A stretch of DNA of 64,000 nucleotides from NCBI RefSeq assembly GCF_900142085.1, contig NZ_FQZQ01000003.1:1-64000 (forward strand), read 5' to 3'. The notes under the pieces are model-generated. The model was not told where the DNA came from. It worked only from the letters and a program-made list of their open reading frames with translations, and ran no database searches. Positions 43,780-52,520 of the stretch are shown piece by piece. Source of the DNA: Shimia gijangensis. Lineage in GTDB: Bacteria > Pseudomonadota > Alphaproteobacteria > Rhodobacterales > Rhodobacteraceae. Position 1 is the first letter of the stretch. Every line of letters begins with the position of its first letter. The translations under genes and the position numbers were made by a program.

Positions 43780-44475
43780 TCAAAACAGCATGAGGTCAAT
43801 TTGAAAGAGGATGTCGTCGATGGCAATCCCCCCCGGATCAGTATTGGTCACGACCATCCCACCCAGTATCGGACCGTCTGTGACACGAAACCCAAATTCC
43901 GATATCCCACGACCCGGTGTCAGGACCTTTGTTTCGATCGGATAGCCCTGTCTGGTAAAGAAATGCACCCTTACGTCGCCCGATGATGGGATGTTGCCCA
44001 GCGGGGCGGCATAATCGGTGTGGACGCGAAACCCGACGGCCATCTGATCGGTATCAAAAACCACCGCCAACGCCCCTTCACCACGGCCCGAGACCCTATC
44101 AAACCCATCCGGGCCCAGCGGCAGAATCGCATTGGACCCAAATCCACGATGAAACGCGATGGAAAGATTGCGGTTGGGCAGGCCGGGTTGAACAGACAGG
44201 GGCCGGTGGCCAAATGCATGCCCTAACGCGTCATGAGGCGAGCCGTTTGTCGCCACAACCTCTGCCATGGATTGCCCCGCGAAATGTTCACCCACCCAAG
44301 CTCCGGCGCTGCGCAGGGGATGATCCAGATTGAACCCCGGTTCCGGGCGTTGGGGCAGGGTTTCGAACGTGAGCGTGTTGGAAAGTTCTAGCCGGAGATC
44401 GCTATAAGGCACCGCAATGATTTCGGCCGAAACAGGCGTGGTGAAGGCAAGCAGGAAGAGCAGTCTCAGGCTCAT
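43780..44475 (-). CDS. Secreted protein of unknown function, pair member 1
   Basis: A 231-residue exported protein. A signal peptide ends at TPVSA (about residue 17). The mature part has a beta-rich pattern: a LTFETLP opening, GEGALAVVFDTDQMAVGF, then VHFFTRQGYPIETKVLTPG, and the end VVTNTDPGGIAIDDILFQ. The neighbour at 44558-45220 has the same motifs, so they are paralogues. The fold resembles carbohydrate-binding-type jelly rolls seen in PEP-CTERM-like exported proteins, but there is no sorting tail. The ATG at 44475 is the only start that gives a signal peptide. Confidence 0.68.
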   Translation of the reverse strand: MSLRLLFLLAFTTPVSAEIIAVPYSDLRLELSNTLTFETLPQRPEPGFNLDHPLRSAGAWVGEHFAGQSMAEVVATNGSPHDALGHAFGHRPLSVQPGLPNRNLSIAFHRGFGSNAILPLGPDGFDRVSGRGEGALAVVFDTDQMAVGFRVHTDYAAPLGNIPSSGDVRVHFFTRQGYPIETKVLTPGRGISEFGFRVTDGPILGGMVVTNTDPGGIAIDDILFQIDLMLF

Positions 44476-44519
44476 GGCGTGAAAGGTACTCAAAGCCTGC
44501 TCAGTTGAAAAGCAGCGGA

Positions 44520-44552
44520 GCCTCCGGCGGGAGTATTTTTGGCGAAATGAAG
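44520..44552 (+). repeat. Copy of a short GAGTATTTTTG repeat
   Basis: The core GGGAGTATTTTTG with flank GCCTCCGGC matches the minus-strand copy at 34079-34111. It lies between the two secreted-protein genes and ends inside the stop region of the upstream gene. Confidence 0.55.
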
Positions 44553-44557
44553 ACGGA

Positions 44558-45220
44558 TCAGCGCAGCCATCCCAAAATGGCACTTTGGTCAAACCGCAGG
44601 TTGTCCAGCGCGATGCCTTCGGGGTCCGTGTTGGTGATCAGGATGCCTGCGATATCGCTTTTCCTGTGCTGTCGCAGAAACCCGTGGCTGGTTTCCGACA
44701 AAGGCCCGAGCGTGTGTGTGTCGATTTTCTGACCATCCCGAGAAAGGAAGGTCACTGTGGCCTCCCCCAGTTCACCGCCCCGGATGTCCAGAGAAATCGC
44801 GCTTTGATCATAGTCAAAGATGGCTGCAATCGCGCCTTCTCCGACGGCTTCGGCGCGCGGAAATCCGCGGGGGCCGTGGCCCTGCAGCACCGAGGTGCGC
44901 ATCAGGCGCAAAATGCCAAGGGTTTCACCGGGGGCGCCGGGCAGCAAAGTAAGCGGCGCGCTGGCGGTGCCCTCAACCCCGTCGAAATCACCCTGTACCG
45001 TCAGCGATTGCCCGGAAAAACGTTCGCCAAAACGCACACCGTTTTGGTCAAGGATGCCTTCGATTTGACGCCCCACACCAAATCCGCTGGGCAAATCATC
45101 AAAAGTGACATGGCGGGCCAGATGAAGACTGTCCGCCTCGACAAGACAGACCGGACGTTCACAGGCCCAGACGGGCAGGGCTGTGGAAACGGTCAGACAG
45201 AAAGCAAACAGGCTGCGCAT
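44558..45220 (-). CDS. Secreted protein of unknown function, pair member 2
   Basis: A 220-residue exported protein, signal peptide ending near PVWA (about residue 18). It matches its neighbour motif by motif: HVTFDDLPSG, GEGAIAAIFDYDQSAISLDI, VTFLSRDGQKIDTHTLGP, ILITNTDPEGIALDNLRF. The N-terminus of the mature part has two close cysteines (CERPVC) absent from the paralogue. It is the first gene of the minus-strand run towards the TerB module, but an 82-bp gap with a repeat follows it. Function unknown. Confidence 0.68.
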   Translation of the reverse strand: MRSLFAFCLTVSTALPVWACERPVCLVEADSLHLARHVTFDDLPSGFGVGRQIEGILDQNGVRFGERFSGQSLTVQGDFDGVEGTASAPLTLLPGAPGETLGILRLMRTSVLQGHGPRGFPRAEAVGEGAIAAIFDYDQSAISLDIRGGELGEATVTFLSRDGQKIDTHTLGPLSETSHGFLRQHRKSDIAGILITNTDPEGIALDNLRFDQSAILGWLR

Positions 45221-45263
45221 ACCGTTGAGGGTAACGCAGCCTGCTCAAAACTCAAAACCGGGG

Positions 45264-46907
45264 TCAGACCAGGCGGGAATTGTCTTTGGCCGCGCGCACA
45301 AAGTCTTTGAACAGAGGGTGCGGATCAAACGGTTTGGATTTCAGCTCGGGGTGGAACTGAACCCCAATAAACCAGGGGTGATCTTTCCATTCAACAATTT
45401 CCGGCAGGCGTCCATCCGGAGACATGCCCGAAAAGTTCAACCCGCATTTTTCCAGTTTTTCGCGATAGGTCGTGTCGACCTCATAGCGATGGCGATGGCG
45501 CTCTTCGATGGCTGTTGCACCGTAGACCTCAGCCACTTTTGACCCATCAGTCAGCACAGCATCATAAGCCCCAAGGCGCATGGTGCCGCCTTTGTTGTCG
45601 TCTTGCTTACGTGTCACTTTGGCGTTGCCCTGCACCCATTCTTTCAGGTGATAGACCACCGGTTCAAACCGTTTGCCGCCAGCCTCATGGTCAAATTCTT
45701 CGGATCCGGCAGTGGTGATTCCCGCGACATTGCGCGCGGCTTCGATGACGGCCATTTGCATGCCCAGACAGATGCCAAGATAGGGAATGCCACGTTCGCG
45801 GGCAAATTGCGCCGCCTTGATCTTGCCTTCGGTGCCGCGTTCGCCAAATCCGCCGGGCACCAGAATGGCGTCATAGCCCTCCAGATAAGGGGCGGCGTCA
45901 TCGTTATCAAAAACCTCAGCGTCGACCCATTTCACGTTGACCTTGACCCGGTTGTGCATGCCACCGTGGGTCAGCGCCTCTTTGATCGATTTATAGGCGT
46001 CTTCAAGTTGCGTGTATTTGCCAACGATGGCCACATTCACTTCGCCATCGGTGTTTTTGATCCGGTCGGCCACGTCTTCCCAGACCCGCAGGTCTGGTTT
46101 CGGGGCTGGGGCGATGTTGAAGGCATCCAGCACCGCCTGATCCAGTCCCTGATTGTGATAGGCCAGCGGGGCTTCATAGATCGATTTCAGATCATAAGCC
46201 GCCACAACCGCCTCTTTGCGCACGTTACAGAACAGGGCAATCTTAGCGCGTTCTTTTTCGGGGATGGGGTGTTCTGAACGACAGACCAGAATATCCGGTG
46301 CGATGCCGATGGACTGCAATTCTTTGACGCTATGCTGGGTTGGCTTGGTTTTCAACTCACCGGATGCGGCGAGGTATGGCAGCAATGTCAGGTGCATGAA
46401 AATACACTGACCGCGGGGTTTGTCGTGGCTGAACTGGCGGATGGCTTCAAAGAATGGCAGGCCTTCGATGTCGCCCACGGTGCCGCCGATCTCACACAGC
46501 ATGAAATCAACTTCATCATCGCCAATGCCGATAAAGTCTTTGATTTCATTGGTCACATGCGGGACCACCTGAATGGTTTTGCCCAGATAATCGCCACGAC
46601 GTTCTTTTTCCAAAACGTTGGAATAAATCCGCCCTGATGACACCGAGTCCGTCATACGTGCAGGCACGCCTGTGAACCGTTCATAGTGGCCAAGGTCCAG
46701 ATCGGTTTCGGCACCATCATCCGTGACAAACACTTCACCATGTTCAAACGGCGACATCGTGCCCGGATCGACGTTCAGATAGGGATCCAGTTTTCGCAGG
46801 CGCACCGTATAGCCACGGGCCTGCAAAAGAGCGCCCAATGCCGCAGAAGCAAGGCCTTTGCCCAGCGAAGACACAACACCACCAGTGATGAAAATATACC
46901 GTGCCAT
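45264..46907 (-). CDS. pyrG: CTP synthase
   Basis: CTP synthase aminates UTP with glutamine-derived ammonia; 547 aa, the normal size. The N-terminal synthase domain has [19 protein letters not shown] (P-loop-like) and [20 protein letters not shown]. The C-terminal GATase domain has [13 protein letters not shown] and the catalytic cysteine in YLGICLGMQ, with the His/Glu pair in GVQFHPEL. The ATG at 46907 fits the family start. It follows secG on the same strand, as in many alphaproteobacteria. Confidence 0.96.
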   Translation of the reverse strand: MARYIFITGGVVSSLGKGLASAALGALLQARGYTVRLRKLDPYLNVDPGTMSPFEHGEVFVTDDGAETDLDLGHYERFTGVPARMTDSVSSGRIYSNVLEKERRGDYLGKTIQVVPHVTNEIKDFIGIGDDEVDFMLCEIGGTVGDIEGLPFFEAIRQFSHDKPRGQCIFMHLTLLPYLAASGELKTKPTQHSVKELQSIGIAPDILVCRSEHPIPEKERAKIALFCNVRKEAVVAAYDLKSIYEAPLAYHNQGLDQAVLDAFNIAPAPKPDLRVWEDVADRIKNTDGEVNVAIVGKYTQLEDAYKSIKEALTHGGMHNRVKVNVKWVDAEVFDNDDAAPYLEGYDAILVPGGFGERGTEGKIKAAQFARERGIPYLGICLGMQMAVIEAARNVAGITTAGSEEFDHEAGGKRFEPVVYHLKEWVQGNAKVTRKQDDNKGGTMRLGAYDAVLTDGSKVAEVYGATAIEERHRHRYEVDTTYREKLEKCGLNFSGMSPDGRLPEIVEWKDHPWFIGVQFHPELKSKPFDPHPLFKDFVRAAKDNSRLV

Positions 46908-47092
46908 AAGATTGGCGACCCCCGTGAATTCAGAACATTGCAAGCGCCCACGCCAAGAGAATCTGACGCAGCATCACGGGATTTAAGTTTATCAGGATTC
47001 GCACCCCCTTGGCAACCGAAACGCAAGATGCTGTTGCGAACCAGTTTAAAACGTCAAGGTTTGGTGGTCGGGGCCAAAGGCCCCAATTGGGA

Positions 47093-47443
47093 TCAGTCGG
47101 CGGTTGGAACCAACGGAGTTGATGTGTCACTGGAAGGTGGCAGCAAATCAGATGCGGGTTCTTCAGTGGTTTCCTGTGCCGGGGCATCGCCCAGACGATC
47201 CAGAACCGAACTGCCGGCCGAATTGCGCGCCGAAATAATCGTCAGGGCAATCGACGTACAGATGAACGCAATCGCCAAAATCCAGGTCAGCTTGCCCAGA
47301 GCAGTCGCTGCAGAGCGGCCGGAAATAGCCCCTCCGCCGCCGCCGCCCATGCCCAGGCCGCCCCCTTCAGAACGTTGCAGCAGCACCACGCCAATCAGCG
47401 ACAGTGCAAGAAGAAGGTGGACGATAAGAACAACGTTTTCCAT
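47093..47443 (-). CDS. secG: Preprotein translocase subunit SecG
   Basis: Small subunit of the SecYEG channel; 116 aa with two transmembrane segments (residues 3-20 and 53-72) joined by the cytoplasmic loop LLQRSEGGGLGMGGGGGG, the SecG hallmark. The C-terminal tail after residue 80 is acidic and Pro/Thr-rich, longer than in E. coli SecG. It is 185 bp upstream of pyrG; a short hairpin (GGGGCC, AAA, GGCCCC at 47070-47084) follows its stop. Confidence 0.93.
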   Translation of the reverse strand: MENVVLIVHLLLALSLIGVVLLQRSEGGGLGMGGGGGGAISGRSAATALGKLTWILAIAFICTSIALTIISARNSAGSSVLDRLGDAPAQETTEEPASDLLPPSSDTSTPLVPTAD

Positions 47444-47648
47444 GAGGACCTGTAAAAGCGAGCGGTTGGTTCAGCGCGCTATGTAGGCAGTTTTGACGCG
47501 CGGGGCAAGGCAGTATTGCGCATAGATCGCCAAGAAGGACTGTAAGTGTCAAATGCCGTTGCGTTTGTTATGTCATGGGACAATCAGCCCAGCGGCTTTT
47601 TGCACCATCAGAGGTTTTTTGCGCGTGCTGATTTGCCTCAATCCTGAA

Positions 47649-48038
47649 TCAGAATTGGCTTCGCATGGATTTCATAACGGCTTCGAACGTGCCGCGCGAC
47701 AGGTATGGGTTGGCCCGCTTTAAGCATTTGTACAGCTTGTCACCGTTGCGCTGTCCGCTTGGTTTCGCCACAGGTCCATCGCTTGGGGCACCTTGCATGG
47801 AGGCTTGTGGCTGACCTTGTTGAGGACGGCGCGCGCCGTCGCCTGACTTGCATTTGGAAAAATCAGCATTGGTGATCCCCAGACGATCCATTTGTTTTTG
47901 ATCGCTTTGGTTGGCTCCATACCTTTGATTGAGGCTCTCCCAGCTCGAGTTCCCGGTTTTGCCAAGAGTTTCAGAGGCCGATGATGTCGCATTCAGGCAA
48001 AACAATGTGGTGGTCAACAAGATTAAGTGGTTTCGCAT
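47649..48038 (-). CDS. Small secreted hypothetical protein
   Basis: A 129-residue exported protein. A signal peptide ends at SSAS (about residue 22). The mature part is polar, Gln/Gly/Ser/Lys-rich and probably disordered in the middle (GARRPQQGQPQASMQGAPSDG), with two cysteines (CKSG, KCLKR) and a short helical end. No domain recognised. It is monocistronic; the 205 bp before secG and the 236 bp to the divergent nitrile hydratase contain no further gene. Confidence 0.6.
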   Translation of the reverse strand: MRNHLILLTTTLFCLNATSSASETLGKTGNSSWESLNQRYGANQSDQKQMDRLGITNADFSKCKSGDGARRPQQGQPQASMQGAPSDGPVAKPSGQRNGDKLYKCLKRANPYLSRGTFEAVMKSMRSQF

Positions 48039-48274
48039 GACGGCTCCGATCGGTTGTCCCAGTCAAACGATTGTCTTGCGCGTTTCCGTCGCGGCGTGGG
48101 GGACTTTTAGTCTTGGTGGTCGTGGGCGGTGTGAAAGACCTGAATCCCGGTCCGGTTGACGGTCTGTCGGCATAGGCCTTGAATTTGAAACTCGAAAGTT
48201 TTTGATCATGATTGATCTCAAACCTATTCATCCCGGCTGGACAGCGCTTGCCTCTATCTGGCAAACTCGCGTGC

Positions 48275-48895
48275 ATGCCCCATGATCATGATCCCGACCA
48301 CCCGCACGCTCTTTTGCCACCTGATCCCGCCCTGCGGGTCAAAGCGCTTGAAACTATTCTCACCGAAAAAGGCCTGATTGATCCGGCTGCACTGGACGAG
48401 ATTATCGACACCTATGAACACAAGATTGGCCCCCAGAACGGTGCCAAGGTTGTTGCCAGGATGTGGAGCGATCCGCAGTTTCGCGCTGCCATGCTGGATG
48501 ATCCAATGCCTTTGCTGGACGACATGGGATTTTACGGTCGTCAGGGCGAGCACATGGTGATTGTTGAGAATACCCCCGAAGTGCACAATGTCGTCGTCTG
48601 CACCTTGTGCAGCTGTTACCCATGGCCTTTGCTGGGCATCCCGCCGGGCTGGTATAAATCTGACGCGTACCGGTCGCGGGTGGTCCGTGAGCCGCGCAAG
48701 GTGCTGGCCGAATTTGGCGTTGATCTGCCCGAAGACAAAAAAGTACGTGTCTGGGATTCAACAGCTGAAATCCGCTATCTGGTGGTGCCTGAACGTCCCT
48801 CCGGCACTGACGGCCTGAGCGAAACCGAATTGGAAGCTTTGGTCAGTCGCGATTCGATGATCGGCACGGCGCTGGCCAAGGGCCTAAAAGCATGA
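48275..48895 (+). CDS. nthA: Nitrile hydratase alpha subunit, cobalt type
   Basis: The alpha subunit of nitrile hydratase, which hydrates nitriles to amides; 206 aa. The metal-binding motif VCTLCSC places ligand cysteines at 109, 112 and 114; Thr rather than Ser in the third position is characteristic of the cobalt enzyme (corrin-free Co(III)). The N-terminus is His/Asp-rich ([11 protein letters not shown]), as in several Co-type subunits. The ATG at 48275 is chosen by family length. It overlaps nthB by 4 bp (ATGA). Confidence 0.94.
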   Translation: MPHDHDPDHPHALLPPDPALRVKALETILTEKGLIDPAALDEIIDTYEHKIGPQNGAKVVARMWSDPQFRAAMLDDPMPLLDDMGFYGRQGEHMVIVENTPEVHNVVVCTLCSCYPWPLLGIPPGWYKSDAYRSRVVREPRKVLAEFGVDLPEDKKVRVWDSTAEIRYLVVPERPSGTDGLSETELEALVSRDSMIGTALAKGLKA

Positions 48896-49563
48896 GCCGG
48901 GTGCACGACATGGGCGGGCGCTATGGCGATGGCGCAGTTGATCCATCAGATAGTGCGACCTTTGCCCAAGACTGGCATGCCCGTGCCATGGCGCTGACGC
49001 TTGCGGCAGGCGCTTTGGGGCAATGGAACATTGATGTGTCTCGCCACGCCCGCGAAGCGCTCAGCCCCAAAGATTACAGCCGGTTCACCTATTACGAGAA
49101 ATGGCTGGCCGCGATGGCGGATATGCTGGTTCATCAAGGAGTCGTTACGCCAGAGGAATTGAGTACGGGCCATGCGACTGGTGTTTCCGATCTGGCGAGC
49201 CGCGCCCTGAAGGCCGACGCCGTCGCCGGTGTGCTGGCCAAAGGAAGCCCCTATCAACGCACCGATGCCGAGCCCGCGGCTTTCAGACCGGGTGATACTG
49301 TGCGCACGCGCAGACCTGCACGCAATGTCATGGTCACGGGCGGCCACACCCGCTTGCCATCTTATGCGGCAGGCATGCCGGGGCAGGTGGTTCTGCGCCA
49401 CGGCGCGCATGTTCTTCCCGATGCCAACGCCCATGGTCAGGGGGAATCTCCGGAACCCTTGTATGCGGTCGCATTTTCCGCGCGCGACCTTTGGGGCGAC
49501 GAAGCATCGGTACAGGACGAAGTGATTCTGGACCTCTGGCAAAGCTATCTGGAGCCCGCATGA
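48892..49563 (+). CDS. nthB: Nitrile hydratase beta subunit
   Basis: Beta subunit, 223 aa. Family features: N-terminal [13 protein letters not shown], then [27 protein letters not shown] in the middle and [33 protein letters not shown] at the end. The beta subunit contributes arginines that hydrogen-bond to the modified cysteines of the alpha subunit. It overlaps nthA and the activator gene (ATGA) on both sides, so the three are one coupled unit. Confidence 0.94.
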   Translation: MSRVHDMGGRYGDGAVDPSDSATFAQDWHARAMALTLAAGALGQWNIDVSRHAREALSPKDYSRFTYYEKWLAAMADMLVHQGVVTPEELSTGHATGVSDLASRALKADAVAGVLAKGSPYQRTDAEPAAFRPGDTVRTRRPARNVMVTGGHTRLPSYAAGMPGQVVLRHGAHVLPDANAHGQGESPEPLYAVAFSARDLWGDEASVQDEVILDLWQSYLEPA

Positions 49564-49874
49564 GCAAACCCACCCCAATATTTGAAGCCCCTTGGCACGC
49601 CCAGCTTTTTGCTCTGACCGTGCACCTGCATGAAAAGGGTGTGTTCACCTGGCCGGATTGGACTGTCGATTTTGGAGTTACGCTGGCTGACCATCGGTTG
49701 TCCGGTGATCTGAACGGCGGGGATGACTATTTCAACGCCTGGCTAGCCACTCTGGAGCGGGTGTTGCAGGACAATAAAATGGCCTCGGGTGCTGCGGTTG
49801 AAGATATGCGCTCTGCGTGGGAACAGGCCTATCTTTCGACGCCACATGGACACCCGGTCAAATTGCCCGCTTGA
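49560..49874 (+). CDS. nthE: Nitrile hydratase accessory/activator protein
   Basis: A 104-residue member of the nitrile hydratase activator family (P14K/NhlE type), related to the N-terminal part of the beta subunit, which in cobalt enzymes delivers the metal by swapping alpha subunits. The sequence has FEAPWHAQLFALTVHLHEKGVFTWPDW and DYFNAWLATLERVL, the family signature. It starts at 49560, overlapping the nthB stop. This supports the cobalt assignment. No amidase gene follows. Confidence 0.88.
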   Translation: MSKPTPIFEAPWHAQLFALTVHLHEKGVFTWPDWTVDFGVTLADHRLSGDLNGGDDYFNAWLATLERVLQDNKMASGAAVEDMRSAWEQAYLSTPHGHPVKLPA

Positions 49875-49903
49875 GGGTTATTTGATGGCGAAAAGGTTAA
49901 CGT

Positions 49904-49949
49904 CCGTTTGTACAAAACGGATATTGCGCCCAAAAATTTTGTACAAAAT
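49904..49949. promoter_or_regulatory. Two TTTGTACAAA palindromes
   Basis: CCGTTTGTACAAAACGG (49904-49920) and ATTTTGTACAAAAT (49936-49949) share a TTTGTACAAA core, with centres 31 bp apart (about three helical turns). They lie in a convergent gap, where no promoter is expected, and have no GC stem typical of terminators. Role unknown. Confidence 0.4.
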
Positions 49950-49960
49950 GGTTAAACCCG

Positions 49961-50356
49961 TCAGCCGTCGACATTGTCCATGTCAACCTGGCCCGACAGC
50001 ATACGGCGCACAATCGACCAGCCAAGCCCGATTCCCAGCACGATAGAAAGTGCCAAAATTGCGATCCAGGTGTTGATGTCCTGATTCTCCAAACTCAGCA
50101 TGTTCCAATCGTAAAGCACCCAGACTAAGGCCGCGACCACGGACAAAACCAAGAACATGCCAAAGCCCCCGATTGAGCGAACCGTGGCACGCAAATAGAT
50201 TATGTAGCCAATCAAAAGCAAAAGCCCGAGAAGCACTGCCAGTGGTCGCTCCTCGACATAATTGTCCATACTCCAGCGGAAATAGTTCCACCGGGTCGGG
50301 TTGTATGTGAGGGTCAGCAATAGAAATGCAAACACCCAGCGCAGCAACAATCCCAT
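49961..50356 (-). CDS. Small membrane protein, DUF6524-like
   Basis: A 131-residue membrane protein with four hydrophobic segments (about residues 4-18, 40-58, 64-86 and 98-118). The stretch LLRWVFAFLLLTLTYNPTRWNYFRW is a recognisable start of a small alphaproteobacterial membrane family (DUF6524-like; assigned from memory, moderate confidence). The ATG at 50356 removes 60 non-family residues of the longer frame. It is divergent from purA across 133 bp. Function unknown. Confidence 0.65.
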   Translation of the reverse strand: MGLLLRWVFAFLLLTLTYNPTRWNYFRWSMDNYVEERPLAVLLGLLLLIGYIIYLRATVRSIGGFGMFLVLSVVAALVWVLYDWNMLSLENQDINTWIAILALSIVLGIGLGWSIVRRMLSGQVDMDNVDG

Positions 50357-50489
50357 GTGTCCATCGTGCTCTTTTCCTCTGGTTTGCGAGAATTTTAGGC
50401 CTCTGTCCAGTGCTGCGGCGAATTTACGGTTTCGCGCCGTGGCATTGATGGCTAAAAGGACGCGGGTTTGACCTGTGAAAGGAACCGTT

Positions 50490-51785
50490 ATGGCAAATGT
50501 CGTCGTCGTTGGCGCCCAATGGGGTGATGAAGGCAAAGGTAAAATTGTTGACTGGCTAAGTGAGCGCGCCGATGTGATCGCGCGCTTTCAGGGCGGCCAT
50601 AACGCGGGCCACACATTGGTGATCGACGGCAAGGTCTACAAATTGCATGCGCTACCTTCTGGCGTTGTGCGTGGTGGCAAACTATCCGTGATCGGCAATG
50701 GCGTGGTTCTGGACCCTTGGCACCTGATGAATGAAATCAAAACTGTGCGCGAGCAAGGTGTTGATATTTCGCCAGAAACTCTGATGATTGCAGAGAATAC
50801 GCCGCTCATTTTGCCAATTCACGGAGAACTGGATCGCGCCCGAGAAGAGGCCGCCAGCAAGGGCACCAAGATCGGCACCACCGGTCGCGGCATTGGCCCG
50901 TGCTATGAGGACAAAGTGGGACGCCGTGCGATCCGTGTCGCTGATCTGGCCGATAAAGCCACGCTGGAGGCCCGTGTCGACCGCGCATTGCAGCACCACG
51001 ATCCGCTGCGCAAAGGGCTGGGTATCGAAGCCGTCGACCGTGATGGTTTGGTGGCGCAGCTCAAAGACATCGCCAAAGAGATTCTTCCCTTTGCGGCACC
51101 TGTTTGGAAAGTTCTCAACGAAAAGCGCAAATCCGGCAAACGTATCCTGTTCGAAGGCGCACAAGGCGCTCTGTTGGATATCGACTTTGGTACGTATCCG
51201 TTTGTGACTTCATCCAATGTGATTGCAGGGCAGGCGGCAACCGGGGTTGGTATCGGTCCAAACTCAATTGATTTCGTTCTGGGGATCGTCAAAGCCTATA
51301 CAACCCGTGTTGGTGAGGGACCGTTCCCAACCGAGCTGGAAGATGCTGATGGACAACGTCTTGGAGAACGGGGCCATGAATTTGGCACCACCACCGGGCG
51401 CAAACGTCGTTGTGGCTGGTTCGATGCGGCCTTGCTGCGTCAGACCTGTGCGACCTCGGGGGTGAGCGGTATTGCTTTAACCAAACTCGACGTACTGGAC
51501 GGGTTTGAAACCCTGAAGATCTGTGTGGGCTATGAACTTGACGGCGAACGTCTCGACTATTTGCCATTTGCGGCTGATCAACAGACCCGTTGCACACCGA
51601 TCTACGAAGAAATCCCCGGTTGGAGTGAATCCACAGAAGGCGCGCGCAGCTGGGCGGACCTTCCGGCCAATGCGATCAAATATGTGCGCCGCGTAGAAGA
51701 GCTGATCGATTGTCCGGTTGCCTTGGTTTCGACTTCGCCGGAACGTGAAGACACCATCCTCGTTACCGACCCGTTTGCAGATTAA
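50490..51785 (+). CDS. purA: Adenylosuccinate synthetase
   Basis: PurA joins IMP and aspartate with GTP to make adenylosuccinate; 431 aa, full length. The P-loop is [14 protein letters not shown], the IMP loop includes [13 protein letters not shown], and [21 protein letters not shown] and [18 protein letters not shown] are conserved. The GTP site TKLDVLDGF and the C-terminal SPERED loop are intact. The ATG at 50490 follows GAAAGGAACCGTT. A DUF2842 gene follows by 11 bp. Confidence 0.97.
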   Translation: MANVVVVGAQWGDEGKGKIVDWLSERADVIARFQGGHNAGHTLVIDGKVYKLHALPSGVVRGGKLSVIGNGVVLDPWHLMNEIKTVREQGVDISPETLMIAENTPLILPIHGELDRAREEAASKGTKIGTTGRGIGPCYEDKVGRRAIRVADLADKATLEARVDRALQHHDPLRKGLGIEAVDRDGLVAQLKDIAKEILPFAAPVWKVLNEKRKSGKRILFEGAQGALLDIDFGTYPFVTSSNVIAGQAATGVGIGPNSIDFVLGIVKAYTTRVGEGPFPTELEDADGQRLGERGHEFGTTTGRKRRCGWFDAALLRQTCATSGVSGIALTKLDVLDGFETLKICVGYELDGERLDYLPFAADQQTRCTPIYEEIPGWSESTEGARSWADLPANAIKYVRRVEELIDCPVALVSTSPEREDTILVTDPFAD

Positions 51786-51796
51786 GGAAGCAGCCT

Positions 51797-52033
51797 ATGG
51801 CCCTGTCTTACAAAGCAAAACGCCGTTGGGCGTTGATCGTTCTATTGGTGGGGTTGCCGATCTACATTGTTGCCGCTGTCACGCTGGTGAGTGTGTTTGA
51901 TCGGCCCGGATTCTTGCTTGAACTGGCAATCTACGTCGGCTTAGGGATCATCTGGGTGTTACCGTTCAAGGGGCTTTTCAAAGGCATCGGGCAGCCAGAT
52001 CCGGACAATCCGGACCAGCACGACCTGAAGTGA
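51797..52033 (+). CDS. DUF2842 membrane protein
   Basis: A 78-residue protein of the DUF2842 family, with two transmembrane helices (about residues 10-32 and 40-58) and a Pro/Asp-rich C-terminus. The KRRWALIVLLVGLPIYIV segment and GLGIIWVLPFKGLFKGIG are the family signature. The family is restricted to alphaproteobacteria and often follows purA; function is unknown. It starts 11 bp after purA and ends in a strong terminator. Confidence 0.88.
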   Translation: MALSYKAKRRWALIVLLVGLPIYIVAAVTLVSVFDRPGFLLELAIYVGLGIIWVLPFKGLFKGIGQPDPDNPDQHDLK

Positions 52034-52038
52034 GTATC

Positions 52039-52073
52039 AAAAGGCGCGCCTGACGGGACGCGCCTTTTTTGTT
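52039..52073 (+). terminator. Intrinsic terminator after purA-DUF2842
   Basis: AAAAGGCGCG (52039-52048) and CGCGCCTTTT (52059-52068) form a stem around 10 nt, followed by a T run. Confidence 0.88.
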
Positions 52074-52085
52074 TTTAGGAGACCT

Positions 52086-52480
52086 GTGGTGACCGCGCCC
52101 AAAGCCGTTGTTCCTGGTGGATCCGGATTTATTGGCAAGGCCTGTTTGGATACGCTTGCCAAGGCTGGCCATGATGTGATCGGTGTCAGCCGCTCGCGCC
52201 CGGCCGGAACCCCACACTTCTGGAGAAAGGTTGGCCTTGGGCGCCTGAGCCCGGCCGAATGGAAAGACCTTCTGAAGGATGCAGAAGTCGTGGTGAATGC
52301 AGACAGAGCCTTGCAGGATGGCGCGCGGATCTCACTGGACGTCATTCATGTCAGGCGGTCGAGAGTCTGGTTGACGCGCTGCAAGAACAGGCGACCCGTG
52401 TGGTTCAGATCAGTGCAGCGGGTGTGAGGCCCGATGGTGACCAAACCGTCTTTGTGACCGCACAAAAAAGGGCCGCGTGA
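52086..52480 (+). pseudogene. Frameshifted and truncated NAD-dependent epimerase relic
   Basis: An N-terminal fragment of an extended-SDR epimerase (NDUFA9/TIGR01777-like). The first frame gives the Rossmann start VPGGSGFIGKACLDTLAKAG and DAEVVVNADRALQDGARISLDVIHV, then goes off frame. The second frame, one base shifted, continues sensibly with QAVESLVDALQEQATRVVQISAAGVRPDGD at about 52350-52440 and ends in a stop at 52480. A single base deletion near 52350 explains both. The C-terminal two thirds of the enzyme are absent. A hairpin (52465-52491) follows, so it may still be transcribed. Confidence 0.7.
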
Positions 52481-52520
52481 TGCGGCCCCTTCGTAAATCA
52501 TTATGGATAACCTTACCCTG

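Noticed and set aside
48198-48222. TTGATCATGATTGATC direct repeat upstream of nthA, considered as an FNR site
   Set aside because: The half-sites do not form TTGAT-N4-ATCAA, so it does not match the FNR consensus.
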